Origin: Zeimonas sp044507525
Lineage (GTDB): Bacteria > Pseudomonadota > Gammaproteobacteria > Burkholderiales > Burkholderiaceae_E
Direction: 5' to 3'
DNA length: 64,000 bases
Assembly: GCA_044507525.1 (NCBI GenBank)
Contig: JBIQJM010000006.1
Span: 1-64,000 of the forward strand
Both the position numbers and the translations under genes were made by a program. Below the pieces are notes generated by a model that was not told where the DNA came from, ran no database searches, and saw only the letters and a program-made list of their open reading frames with translations. Positions 30,501-39,200 of this stretch are shown piece by piece (the stretch's first letter is position 1; each line of letters opens with the position of its first letter).

Positions 30501-32617
30501 CGGCGCTCGGGTGGCTGAACGCCCGCTCCGCCAGCGCGCGCGATGCGCTGCACGGGCTGCTCGAGCGGCAGGCGTGGCGGCTCGCGTACTGGCGCGTCGC
30601 CTCCGACGAGATCAACTACCGCCGCTTCTTCGACATCAACGCGCTGGCCGGGCTGCGCATCGAGGACGACGAGGTCTTCGAGGCCACGCATGCGCGGGTG
30701 CTCGACCTCGCGGCGAGCGGGCGGGTCGACGGCCTGCGCATCGATCATCCCGACGGGCTCTACGACCCCGGCGCGTACTTCGAACGACTGCAGCGCGGCT
30801 ACGCGCGCCGTGCCGGCGTCGCGCTGCGTCCCGACGGCGAGCGCCCCGCGCGTGCGCTGTACGTGGTCATCGAGAAGATCGCGGCGAGCCACGAGCGGAT
30901 TCCGACGCAGTGGCCGATCCACGGCACCACCGGCTACCGCTACGCGGCGATGTGCAACGGGCTGTTCGTCGATCGCTCGGCGCGCACGCGCATCGATCGC
31001 GTCTGGCGCGCGTTCAGCGGCGAGCGCGCAAGCTTCGCCGAGACGGTCCACGCGTGCAAGCTGCTGGCGATGCACCATGCGCTCGCCTCCGAACTCGGCG
31101 TGCTGACCGCCGAGCTGGTGCGGATCGCGCGGGCGCATCGCAGCACCCGCGACTACACGTCGAACGCACTGCGCGGCGCGCTGGCGCAGGTTGCGGCACG
31201 GCTGCCCGTCTACCGCACCTACATCAGCGACCGTGCGTCGAAGCAGGACCGCAAGTACATCGAGTGGGCGATCGGGCAGGCGGTGCGGCGAAGCCGCGCC
31301 GCCGACACGACGATCTTCGCCTTCGTGCGCGACGTCCTGCTCGGCCGCGCGCCGAGGGGCAGCAGCGCCGCGCTGCGCGCGCGCAGCCTGCGCTTCGCGC
31401 GACGCTTCCAGCAGTTCACCTCTCCGGTGGCCGCCAAGGGCGTCGAGGACACCGCGCTGTACCGGTTCAATCGCCTCGTGTCGCTGAACGACGTCGGCAG
31501 CGAGCCCGACGTCTTCGGCTACTCGATCGAGGCGTTCCATGCCGCCAATGCCGATCGCGCCGCGCACTGGCCGCACACGATGCTCGCGCTGTCGACGCAC
31601 GACAACAAGCGCTCCGCCGACGTGCGGGCGCGCATCGACGTGCTGTCGTGGACGCCCGCCGCGTGGCGGCTGCTGCTGCGACGCTGGCGCCTGATGAACC
31701 GCAGCCGGCGGCGCACGGTCCACGGTGCCCCGGCTCCGTCGCCCAACGACGAATACCTGCTCTACCAGGTGCTGCTCGGCACCTTCCGCGAGTCGGACGG
31801 CGCGGCCGATGCGCACGCGGCCTACGTCGAACGCATCGAGCACTACGCGGTGAAGGCGGCGCGCGAGGCGAGGGTGCACACGAGCTGGGTGAATCCCGAC
31901 GCCGCGTACGAGGATGCGTTGACGGGCTTCGTGCGCGGGATCCTCGGCTCGCAGGCCTTCGTCGACGAGCTGCGCGCGCAGGCCGCGCCGGTCGCCTGGT
32001 TCGGTGCGCTGCAGAGCCTCGCGATGCTCGCGCTCGCGTACACGGTCCCCGGCGTGCCCGACATGTACCAGGGCAACGAGTGCTTCGATTTCAGCCTGGT
32101 CGATCCCGACAACCGGCGTCCGGTCGATTTCGAGCGGCACGACGCCCTGCTCGCCGCCATCGAGCGCCGCGTCGCCGACGAAGGGCTCGAGCGCGTCGCG
32201 GCGTCGCTGGCGCGAACGCCGATGGCCGACGAGTGCAAACTGTTCGTCGCCTGGCGGCTGCTGCAACTGCGTCGCGCGAAGGCCGCGCTGTTACGCGACG
32301 GCGCATACGTTCCGCTCGAGGTCTCGGGAGCGCACGCGGCGCACCTCGTCGCCTACGCGCGCCACGACGGCGATTCGGTGCTCGTCGTGCTCGTCGCGCG
32401 CGGGCTGCCCGCGCTGCTCGATGCGCCGGGCCGCCTGCCCGAAGGAGACGCGCTGTGGGCCGACACGGAGGTCTCGCTCGATCGCATCGACGCGCAAGGC
32501 GTGCTCGTCGACCGGATCGGCGGGCGCCGCGTGCATGCGGCGACCGGATCGCTGTCGCCGTCGGACGTGCTGGCGGGTTTCCCGGCGGCGGTGCTGCTCG
32601 GGCATGCTGCCGCCTGA
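27488..32617 (+). CDS. malQ-treY: 4-alpha-glucanotransferase / maltooligosyl trehalose synthase fusion
   Basis: This 1709-residue protein joins two enzymes that are usually separate. Residues 1-745 are MalQ (GH77), with D496 (VRIDHVMSLM), E544 (VIGEDLGTVP) and D596 (GTHDLPTLSG). Residues 750-1709 are TreY (GH13_26), starting PRSTYRVQLQRSFGFADA, with D1086 (LRIDHPDGLYDP), E1129 (VVIEKIAASHE) and D1372 (STHDNKRSADVRAR). Both catalytic triads look intact. MalQ lengthens and shuffles maltodextrins; TreY converts the reducing end to trehalose linkage for TreZ. No stop or frame change occurs at the junction (about 29720-29745). Last gene of the operon. Confidence 0.94.
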   Translation: MPPVAEATPRQRLEWLAGAFDVEASYDDVWGRRHAVSDDGLRALLRELGVAAGDEAEVDRSLADTHPRYWTRLAEPVVAATLPATRIGLLLRLPRRDGDALPIDWRFVGEDGMVVEGSADADALPLQEATEVAGVRHEARRLELDLAPAPGYHRLVLRAGASEAQVLVIVAPPRCFLPPALRAGQRAWGWAVQLYGLRSSRDWGVGDFGDLLALVDVAAARGASAIGLNPLHARFAHNPAHVSPYAPSSRLWLDALALDVEAVDGFDEAQAARAIVRSEAFQARLDALRACALVDFPGVAALKHPVLRALYAHFRNEHLAADTALARDFRAFQEKGGRALRRHALFEALQEHFHAQDPSIWGWQAWPPEFRDVDSAEVRRFESAQVERIEYHEYLQWQADRQLARVAQRCRERGMAIGLYLDLAVSVDRAGSDAWSFADCHAGAASVGAPPDEFNLLGQDWGLPPLIPGALRAHRHEPFVLALRANMRHAGAVRIDHVMSLMRLYWVPPGAGARDGAYVRYPFDEMLAIVALESHRNRCLVIGEDLGTVPPSLRDALARVRVLSYRLLYFERDACGGFLAPAEYPRDALVSIGTHDLPTLSGWWSGHDLRLRAELQLFPDDETRREQENARTRDRVRLVAALVREGALHDEREAQETAAGPLTPALVDAVHRYLASTPSRLMMVQPEDWLGVVDQSNLPGTTDAHPNWRRRLPLDVEALSSDAATARLAGVLGALRETPRERAVAAPPAQARIPRSTYRVQLQRSFGFADALRVLPYLDRLGVGDLYCSPILVARPGSTHGYDIVDHRRISEELGGETGFEALSDALRARGMGLLCDVVPNHMGVLCDDNAWWMDVLEHGEASAHARYFDIDWHPPNGDLHGKVLVPLLGDHYGDVLERGELELRFAADRGRFRIGYHEHRLPIDPLTAATVLRLARERLVRAGAGQAQRLALLDVVECFERLPPRIAWTEPAGAGARAAAADACADALARLVAAQPAVREAIDAALGWLNARSASARDALHGLLERQAWRLAYWRVASDEINYRRFFDINALAGLRIEDDEVFEATHARVLDLAASGRVDGLRIDHPDGLYDPGAYFERLQRGYARRAGVALRPDGERPARALYVVIEKIAASHERIPTQWPIHGTTGYRYAAMCNGLFVDRSARTRIDRVWRAFSGERASFAETVHACKLLAMHHALASELGVLTAELVRIARAHRSTRDYTSNALRGALAQVAARLPVYRTYISDRASKQDRKYIEWAIGQAVRRSRAADTTIFAFVRDVLLGRAPRGSSAALRARSLRFARRFQQFTSPVAAKGVEDTALYRFNRLVSLNDVGSEPDVFGYSIEAFHAANADRAAHWPHTMLALSTHDNKRSADVRARIDVLSWTPAAWRLLLRRWRLMNRSRRRTVHGAPAPSPNDEYLLYQVLLGTFRESDGAADAHAAYVERIEHYAVKAAREARVHTSWVNPDAAYEDALTGFVRGILGSQAFVDELRAQAAPVAWFGALQSLAMLALAYTVPGVPDMYQGNECFDFSLVDPDNRRPVDFERHDALLAAIERRVADEGLERVAASLARTPMADECKLFVAWRLLQLRRAKAALLRDGAYVPLEVSGAHAAHLVAYARHDGDSVLVVLVARGLPALLDAPGRLPEGDALWADTEVSLDRIDAQGVLVDRIGGRRVHAATGSLSPSDVLAGFPAAVLLGHAAA

Positions 32618-32651
32618 GCGCAATCCGACCCACTGTTCCAGGAGAACGACG

Positions 32652-33452
32652 ATGCCCTATCCCGAGAAGTCCGCGGACGCCTGCGTGCTGCACTGGCGCG
32701 ACGGCGCGATCGCGCACATCGCCTTCAATCGTCCGCAGGCGCTGAATGCGATCGACGTGGAGATGGCCGACGCGTTCCTGCGCGCCTGCACGGACATCGC
32801 GGCCGACGACCGCGTACGCGTCGTCCGGATGTCGGGCGAGGGGCGCGCCTTCATGGCCGGCGGCGACCTGGCCGCGATGAAGGCCGATCCGGTCGCGGTG
32901 TCGGCGCGGCTGATCGCCGGCGTGCACGGGGGGCTGCGCCTGCTCGCGGGGCTCGACGCACCGGTGGTGGCGAGCGTGCAGGGCGCGGTCGCGGGCGGCG
33001 GGCTGGGGCTCGTGCTCGGCGGCGCCGACCTGGTCGTCGCGGCCGAGGGCACGCGCTTCAGCGTCGCCTATCCGCTGATCGGCGCGAGCTGCGACTGCTC
33101 CACGTCGTGGTCGCTGCCGCGCCTCGTCGGGCTGCACCGGGCGATGGAGCTGATGCTGCTGGGCGACGCGGTCGATGCCGCCGAGGCGCTGCGCCTCGGG
33201 CTGTGCAATCGCGTGGTCCCCGCCGCCGAGCTGGAGGCCGAGTCGCGCCGGCTCGCCGAGCGTCTCGCGGCCGGCCCGACCCGGGCCTACGGCCGGTTGC
33301 GGCGCCTGATCCGCGCCTCGTCGAGCACCTCCTTCGACGGGCAGCTGGACGCCGAGGCGGCGGGCTTCGCGGAATGCGCCGCGACCCGGGATTTCCAGGA
33401 GGGCGTCGAGGCCTTCCTCGCGAAGCGCCAGCCCGTGTTCGAGGGGCGCTGA
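32652..33452 (+). CDS. Enoyl-CoA hydratase/isomerase family protein
   Basis: This 266-residue crotonase-fold protein has FNRPQALNAIDVEMADAFL near residue 25, the oxyanion-hole region FMAGGDLAAMK near 75, and GAVAGGGLGLVLGGADLV near 115. The segment GASCDCSTSWSLPRLVG replaces the usual catalytic-glutamate region, as in many crotonases of unknown substrate. A clear AGGAG lies upstream of the ATG. It follows malQ-treY by 34 bases on the same strand but has no metabolic link to it, so any co-transcription is read-through. Confidence 0.88.
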   Translation: MPYPEKSADACVLHWRDGAIAHIAFNRPQALNAIDVEMADAFLRACTDIAADDRVRVVRMSGEGRAFMAGGDLAAMKADPVAVSARLIAGVHGGLRLLAGLDAPVVASVQGAVAGGGLGLVLGGADLVVAAEGTRFSVAYPLIGASCDCSTSWSLPRLVGLHRAMELMLLGDAVDAAEALRLGLCNRVVPAAELEAESRRLAERLAAGPTRAYGRLRRLIRASSSTSFDGQLDAEAAGFAECAATRDFQEGVEAFLAKRQPVFEGR

Positions 33453-33569
33453 AGACCCGCGCGCTTCGACGGGGGCGAGCGGGGCGCGCCGACATTTCCG
33501 TTCGATGTGCAGTCGTTCTCGCGCCTGGGGGTACGCCTCTTGCTACGCTCGGCGCGAGCCCCCATTCCC

Positions 33570-35522
33570 ATGGTCGAACGCAACGCTGCCCCGCGCCCTC
33601 AGCCCGCGCAAGAAGTGATCGCCGCATTCGGCGACGACCCCTTTCGCCTGCTCGTCGAGACCGTGCAGGACTACGCGATCTTCCTGCTCGACGCGGGAGG
33701 GCACGTGCTCACCTGGAACGCGGGAGCGCAGCGGATCAAGGGCTACCAGGCGAACGAGATCGTCGGCCGTTCCTTCGAGGTCTTCTACCCGGTCGAGGCG
33801 GTCCGCGCCGGCTGGCCGCGGCAGGAACTGCGCGCCGCCGCCGAGCATGGCCGCTTCGAGGACGAAGGGTGGCGGATCCGCAAGGACGGCAGCCGGTTCT
33901 GGGCGAGCGTCATCATCACCGCCCTGCGCGACGAGCGGGGCGGGCACGTCGGCTTCGCGAAGGTGACGCGCGACCTCACCGAGCGCCGCAACCACGAGGA
34001 GGAGCTGCGCCGGCGCGAGGAGCAGGTGCGGCTGCTCGTCGACTCGGTGAAGGACCACGCGATCTTCCTCGTCGATGCCGACGGTCGCGTGCGTACCTGG
34101 AACGCCGGCGCCGGCGCGATCACCGGCTTCGACTCGAGCGAAGTGCTCGAGCGCGATTTCACGATGTTCTACCCGTCGGTCGAGGTCGCCGCCGGGCTGC
34201 CCGCGCGCGACCTCGCGCGCGCGCTGGAGCACGGCCGCTGGGAGCGCGAGCGCTGGTACCTGCGCAGGGACCGCACGATGTTCTGGGCGAGCACCGTGCT
34301 CACGCCGGTGTTCGACCGCTCGGGCGTCCTGCGCGGCCATGCGCAGATCGTCCGCGATCTCACCGATCCGCGACGGCTGCTCGAGCTGGAGCACACCAAC
34401 CGGCGGATGAGCGAATTCCTCGCGATGCTCGGGCACGAGCTGCGCAACCCGCTCGCCCCGATCCGCAACGCGGCGAGCGTGCTGGACGTCGATCCTTCGT
34501 TCCCGCCGCAGCTCGAGCCCGTCCGCGAGGTGATCGATCGGCAGCTCGTCCAGCTCACGCGCCTCGTCGACGACCTGCTCGACGTCGGACGCATCGCCAC
34601 CGGCAAGATCCGGCTCGATCGCCAGCGGATCGACTATCGCGAGATCGTCCGCTCGAGCGTCGAGTCGATGCGCCCGCTGGCGCAGGCGCACGGCCACCGG
34701 CTTTCGCTTTCGCTGCCGTCCGATCCGCTTCCGATGACCGGCGACTCGACGCGCCTGGCGCAGGCGCTGCAGAACCTGCTGCACAACGCCGTGCGCTATA
34801 CGCCCGACGGGGGCGACATCCGCGTCGGCCTGCGTACCGAAGGCGCGCGCATCCTCACCGAGGTCTCCGACACGGGCCGCGGCATCCCAGAGCACGAGCT
34901 CGAGCACGTCTTCGAGCTCTTCACGCAGGGCGACACGATGGGCCGCTCGCACGACGGCGGCCTCGGCATCGGCCTGAGCCTCGCGCGCACGCTCGTCGAG
35001 CAGCACGGCGGAACGCTCACGGCAGCCAGCGAAGGGCGCGGACGCGGCAGCACGTTCACCATGGCGCTGCCGGTCGCCGAGGCCGCGGCGGCGTCCGGGC
35101 CGGCGTCTTACGCATCCGCGTCGACCGACGAGGTAGCGCCGAGCCGCGTCCTGGTCATCGACGACAACCGCGACTCGGCCGACACGATGGTGCAGGTGCT
35201 GCAGCTGCTCGGCCACGAGGCCCGCAGTGCCTACGGGGCCGTCGACGGCGTGCGCACCGCCGAGGCCTTCCGGCCGCGCGTCGTGCTGCTCGACCTGAAC
35301 ATGCCCGACGGCGACGGCTTCAGCGTGATGCGCCTGCTGCGCGAGCAGTCGGCCGGCCCGCTGTACGTCGCGGCGATGACAGGCTACGGGCAGGCGAGCG
35401 ATCGGCGCCGGACGCTCGAGGCGGGGTTCCAGGCGCATCTGACGAAGCCGGTGAACGTCGCGCGGCTGCAGGAAGTGCTCGCGCGGGCGGAAGCCGAGGG
35501 CGGCACCGACCGCGGGGGGTGA
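33570..35522 (+). CDS. PAS-PAS hybrid sensor histidine kinase with receiver domain
   Basis: This 650-residue cytosolic sensor has no membrane segment. PAS1 (about 20-145) and PAS2 (about 148-272) are similar to each other: TVQDYAIFLLDAGGHVLTWNAG and SVKDHAIFLVDADGRVRTWNAG. HisKA follows with phospho-acceptor H289 (LGHELRNPLAP), then the ATPase domain with NLLHNAVRYT and DTGRGIP. The C-terminal receiver (about 523-645) has D575 in LLDLNMPDGDG and the conserved K in HLTKPVN. An upstream GTG at 33507 is open, but the ATG at 33570 is preferred. No output regulator lies beside it. Signal unknown. Confidence 0.92.
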   Translation: MVERNAAPRPQPAQEVIAAFGDDPFRLLVETVQDYAIFLLDAGGHVLTWNAGAQRIKGYQANEIVGRSFEVFYPVEAVRAGWPRQELRAAAEHGRFEDEGWRIRKDGSRFWASVIITALRDERGGHVGFAKVTRDLTERRNHEEELRRREEQVRLLVDSVKDHAIFLVDADGRVRTWNAGAGAITGFDSSEVLERDFTMFYPSVEVAAGLPARDLARALEHGRWERERWYLRRDRTMFWASTVLTPVFDRSGVLRGHAQIVRDLTDPRRLLELEHTNRRMSEFLAMLGHELRNPLAPIRNAASVLDVDPSFPPQLEPVREVIDRQLVQLTRLVDDLLDVGRIATGKIRLDRQRIDYREIVRSSVESMRPLAQAHGHRLSLSLPSDPLPMTGDSTRLAQALQNLLHNAVRYTPDGGDIRVGLRTEGARILTEVSDTGRGIPEHELEHVFELFTQGDTMGRSHDGGLGIGLSLARTLVEQHGGTLTAASEGRGRGSTFTMALPVAEAAAASGPASYASASTDEVAPSRVLVIDDNRDSADTMVQVLQLLGHEARSAYGAVDGVRTAEAFRPRVVLLDLNMPDGDGFSVMRLLREQSAGPLYVAAMTGYGQASDRRRTLEAGFQAHLTKPVNVARLQEVLARAEAEGGTDRGG

Positions 35523-35523
35523 A

Positions 35524-35538
35524 CGGGCGCAGCGCCCG
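35524..35538. terminator. GC hairpin between convergent genes (first)
   Basis: The stem CGGGCG/CGCCCG around the loop CAG starts two bases after the kinase stop. With the next hairpin it fills the gap between the convergent kinase and Lrp genes. There is no T tract, so it may slow RNA polymerase or protect 3' ends rather than act as an intrinsic terminator. Confidence 0.4.
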
Positions 35539-35549
35539 CCGCGGGCGAG

Positions 35550-35567
35550 GCGCCGCCGGGGCGGCGC
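35550..35567. terminator. GC hairpin between convergent genes (second)
   Basis: The 7-bp stem GCGCCGC/GCGGCGC surrounds the loop CGGG, 10 bases before the stop of the Lrp-family gene on the other strand. It could serve both convergent transcripts. There is no T tract. Confidence 0.4.
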
Positions 35568-35577
35568 AGGCGTGCGC

Positions 35578-36069
35578 TCAGGTCGCCGCGCGCGCGGCCT
35601 GCGCCTGCTCGAGCGGCAGTTCGGTGGTGCGCTTGATCTCCTGCAGCACGACGCTCGATTCGACGCCGCGCACGCCGGGCACGCGCATCAGCTTGTGCAG
35701 CATGAACTGGGCGAAGGACGCCAGGTCGGCGGACACGATGCGAAGCAGGTAGTCGTAGGGGCCGGTCACCGAATAGCACTCGAGCACCTCGGGCAGCAAC
35801 TGGATCGCGCGGTTGAAGTCCTCGTTCTGCGCTTCGCCGTGCCGTTCGAGCGATACCCGTGTGTAAGCAATCACCGTCAATCCCAGACGCACGGGTCGAA
35901 GCAGCGTGACGTAGCGATCGATGAGGCCGGCGTCCTCGAGGCGCTGGATGCGCCGGCTGACCTGCGAGGCCGAAAGATGGATGCGTTCGCCCAGCGCCGG
36001 GTTCGTCGCGCGCCCGTCGCGTTGCAGGGCGGCCAGCAGTTGAAAGTCGGTTCGGTCGAGCGTGATCAT
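35578..36069 (-). CDS. Lrp/AsnC family transcriptional regulator
   Basis: This 163-residue regulator has an N-terminal helix-turn-helix (about 5-50, DRTDFQLLAALQRDGRATNPALGE then LSASQVSRRIQRLE) and a C-terminal RAM/AsnC ligand domain (about 70-150, with VTGPYDYLLRIVSADL). Such proteins form octamers that sense amino acids. The ATG at 36069 matches the family start; an open extension upstream is disregarded. It is divergent from the indolepyruvate oxidoreductase gene with a palindrome between. Control of that gene by an aromatic or branched amino acid is likely. Confidence 0.93.
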   Translation of the reverse strand: MITLDRTDFQLLAALQRDGRATNPALGERIHLSASQVSRRIQRLEDAGLIDRYVTLLRPVRLGLTVIAYTRVSLERHGEAQNEDFNRAIQLLPEVLECYSVTGPYDYLLRIVSADLASFAQFMLHKLMRVPGVRGVESSVVLQEIKRTTELPLEQAQAARAAT

Positions 36070-36095
36070 CGTTTTCAGCGGGAGAGGGGGTGTCG

Positions 36096-36112
36096 ACGCA
36101 CGATTCGTGCGT
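36096..36112. promoter_or_regulatory. 17-bp palindrome between Lrp gene and indolepyruvate oxidoreductase
   Basis: ACGCACGA-T-TCGTGCGT is a perfect palindrome with 8-bp arms, 26 bases upstream of the Lrp-family start. Its size suits an Lrp/AsnC dimer site, though its GC-rich sequence differs from the AT-rich E. coli Lrp consensus. Autoregulation and control of the divergent gene are inferred. Confidence 0.5.
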
Positions 36113-36217
36113 GGCGAGGCGGTTTTCACCCGCTCGTTCGCGCGAAGCTTGCGTCGTTTTGCGCATAGCATTGCACGGATCGACGCTCTCGTGCGGTCTC
36201 CGCCTCCCTGATCGATC

Positions 36218-39200
36218 ATGAACGCACCCGACCTCTCCGGCGCGGTGCGATCCGCACTCGCCGACTACCGCCTCTCCGATGCGGTCTGTGCCACGTCGGG
36301 GCGGGTCTTCGTCACCGGAACGCAGGCGCTCGTGCGCCTGCCGCTGATGCAGCGCGCGCTCGACGCCGAGCGCGGGCTCGACACCGCGGGCTTCATCAGC
36401 GGCTACCGCGGCTCGCCGCTCGGCGCCTACGACCAGCAGCTGTGGAAGAACCGCGAGTCGCTCGAGGCGGCGCGCGTGCGTTTCCTCGCGGCGGTCAACG
36501 AGGAACTCGCCGCTACCGCGGTGCTCGGCTCGCAGGAGGTCGAGAGCGACCCGCAGCGCACGGTCGACGCGGTCTTCGGGCTCTGGTACGGCAAGGGGCC
36601 GGGGGTCGACCGCGCCGGCGACGCGCTCAAGCACGGCAACGCGCGCGGCGCTTCGCCGCACGGCGGCGTGCTGGTCGTCGCCGGCGACGACCACGGCTGC
36701 GTGTCGTCGGCGTTCTCGCACCAGAGCGACTACGCGATGATGTCGTGGCGCATGCCGGTGCTCAGCCCGGCAAGCGTCTCCGAGCTGATCGAATTCGGGC
36801 TCTACGGCTGGGCGCTGTCGCGCGCTTCGGGCGCGTGGGTCGGCATGAAGGCGATCTCCGAAGTGGTCGAGAGCGCTTCGAGCGTCGACCTCGATGCGAT
36901 CGTCGACGGCGTGCCGGCTCCCGTCGCCGAGGACTTCCATGCCTTCGACCGCTCGCTCGTCAGCCTGCACCTGCGCCCCGACGAGATCCCGAACCTCGCG
37001 ATCGAGGCGCGAATGGCGGCGCGGCTCGATGCGGTGCGCGCTTTCGCGCAGCTGCGTTCGATCGACCGCCTCGTCGCCGATTCGCCGCGCGCGCGCGTGG
37101 GCATCGTCACCTGCGGCAAGGCGCATCGCGACCTGCTCGAAGCGCTGCGGCGCATCGACGTGACGCTCGACGAGCTCGCGCTTGCCGGCGTGCGCGTCTA
37201 CAAGATCGGGCTCGCCTATCCGATCGAGCCGCTTCGCGCGCTCGCCTTCGCGCGCGGACTCGACGAGGTGCTCGTCGTCGAGGAGAAAGGCCCGGTCGTC
37301 GAGCAGCAGCTGCGGCAGCTGCTGTACAACGCGCCCGCCGATTCGCGGCCGACCATCGTCGGCAAGCACGACGCGGCCGGCGCGCCGCTGCTGTCCGAGC
37401 TCGGCGAACTGCGCCCCTCGCGCGTGCTGCCGGTGCTCACGCAGTGGCTCGCCCGCCATTGCCCGTCGCTCGACCGGCGCGATCGCATCGAGGAGTTCGT
37501 TCGTCCGTCGTTGCCGTCGAACGCGGCCGATTCGCTGCGCCGCATTCCGTTCTTCTGTTCGGGCTGTCCGCACAACACGTCCACGCGCGTGCCCGAAGGT
37601 TCGCGCGCGCAGTCGGGCATCGGCTGCCACGGAATGGCGATGTGGATGAACCGCGACACGAGCGGGCTCGTGCAGATGGGCGGCGAGGGCGCGAACTGGG
37701 TCGCGCACGGCGCCTTCACGCGCACGCCGCACGTCTTCCAGAACCTCGGCGACGGCACCTACTTCCACTCGGGCTCGCTCGCGATCCGGCAGGCGATCGC
37801 CGCCGGCGCGAACGTCACCTACAAGATCCTGCACAACGATGCGGTCGCGATGACCGGCGGCCAGCATCCCGACGGCGCGGTGAACGCCGCGTCGATCGCC
37901 CGGCAGGTGCGCGCCGAGGGCGTCGAGCGCATCGCGCTCGTCTCCGACGACCCCGAGCCGCATCGCCGCAACGCGGCGTCGTTCCCTCCCGGCACGACCT
38001 TCCATCGGCGCGACGCGCTCGACGCGGTCCAGCGCGAGCTGCGCGAGACGCCCGGCGTCACCGCGCTCGTCTACGACCAGACCTGCGCCGCCGAGAAGCG
38101 GCGCCGGCGCAAGCGCAACGAATACCCCGATCCGCCGCGGCGTGTCGTCATCAACGAGGCCGTCTGCGAGGGCTGCGGCGACTGCAGCGCGAAGTCGAAC
38201 TGCCTGTCGGTGGTCCCGGTCGACACGCCTTCCGGGCGCAAGCGGCGCATCGACCAGGCGAGCTGCAACAAGGACTACCGCTGCGCCGACGGCTTCTGTC
38301 CGAGCTTCGTGTCGGTGGAGGGTGGGCAGCCGCGGCGCCGCTCGTCGTCGCTCGATCGCGGCCGCTTCGACGCGCTCGTCGCCCGCCTGCCCGACGTCGC
38401 CCCCGGCGACTGGAGCGGGCCCTGCGACCTGCTCGTCACCGGCGTCGGCGGCACCGGCGTCGTCACCGTGGGCGCGGTCATCGCGATGGCGGCGCATCTC
38501 GAAGGCCGGCACGCGTCGGTGCTCGACTTCATGGGCTTCGCACAGAAGGGGGGCAGCGTCCTGTCGCACGTGCGGCTGGCCGTGGACGCCGAGGCCCTGA
38601 ACCAGGTGCGCATCGACACGCAGCAGGCCGACGCGCTGCTCGCCTGCGATCCGGTCGTCGCCGCGAGCGACGACGCGCTGCAGTCGGTGCGCCTGGGCCG
38701 CACGCGGATCGTCGCCAACCGGCACGTGCTGCCGATGGCGATGCAGGTCACCGACCCCGATGCGAGGGTCCCGCTCGACGCGGTGCTCGCGAAGCTCGCG
38801 TCGGCAGCGGGCGACGACCTCGTCGACGTCTTCGACGCCCACGCGCTCGCACTGCGCGCGATGGGCGACGCCATCGGCGCGAACATCGTGCTGCTCGGCT
38901 ACGCGTGGCAGCGCGGCCTCGTTCCGGTTTCCGGCGCGGCGATCGAGCGGGCGATCGAGCTGAACGGCGTGGCGATCGAGGCGAATCGCATCGCGTTCCG
39001 TCTCGGGCGGCTCGCCGCGCACGATGCGGGCGCGCTCGACGCGCTGCTCGCGCCGCGTCCCGCGCCGGCGAGCGCCGACGACGAATCTCTGACGGCGCTC
39101 GTCGATCGGCTCGAGCGGCAACTCGCCGCGTACCAGGACCCCCGCTACGCTGCGCGCCTGCGGGCGCTCGTCGAGCGGGTCGAGCGCGCCGAGCGCCCGC

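Noticed and set aside
27413..32266. Very long antisense open frame opposite malQ-treY, and similar long frames elsewhere
   Set aside because: Third-position GC bias in a 70% GC genome removes stops from the opposite strand. The translations are Arg/Ala/His-rich with no domain motif, while the forward genes have clear catalytic residues.
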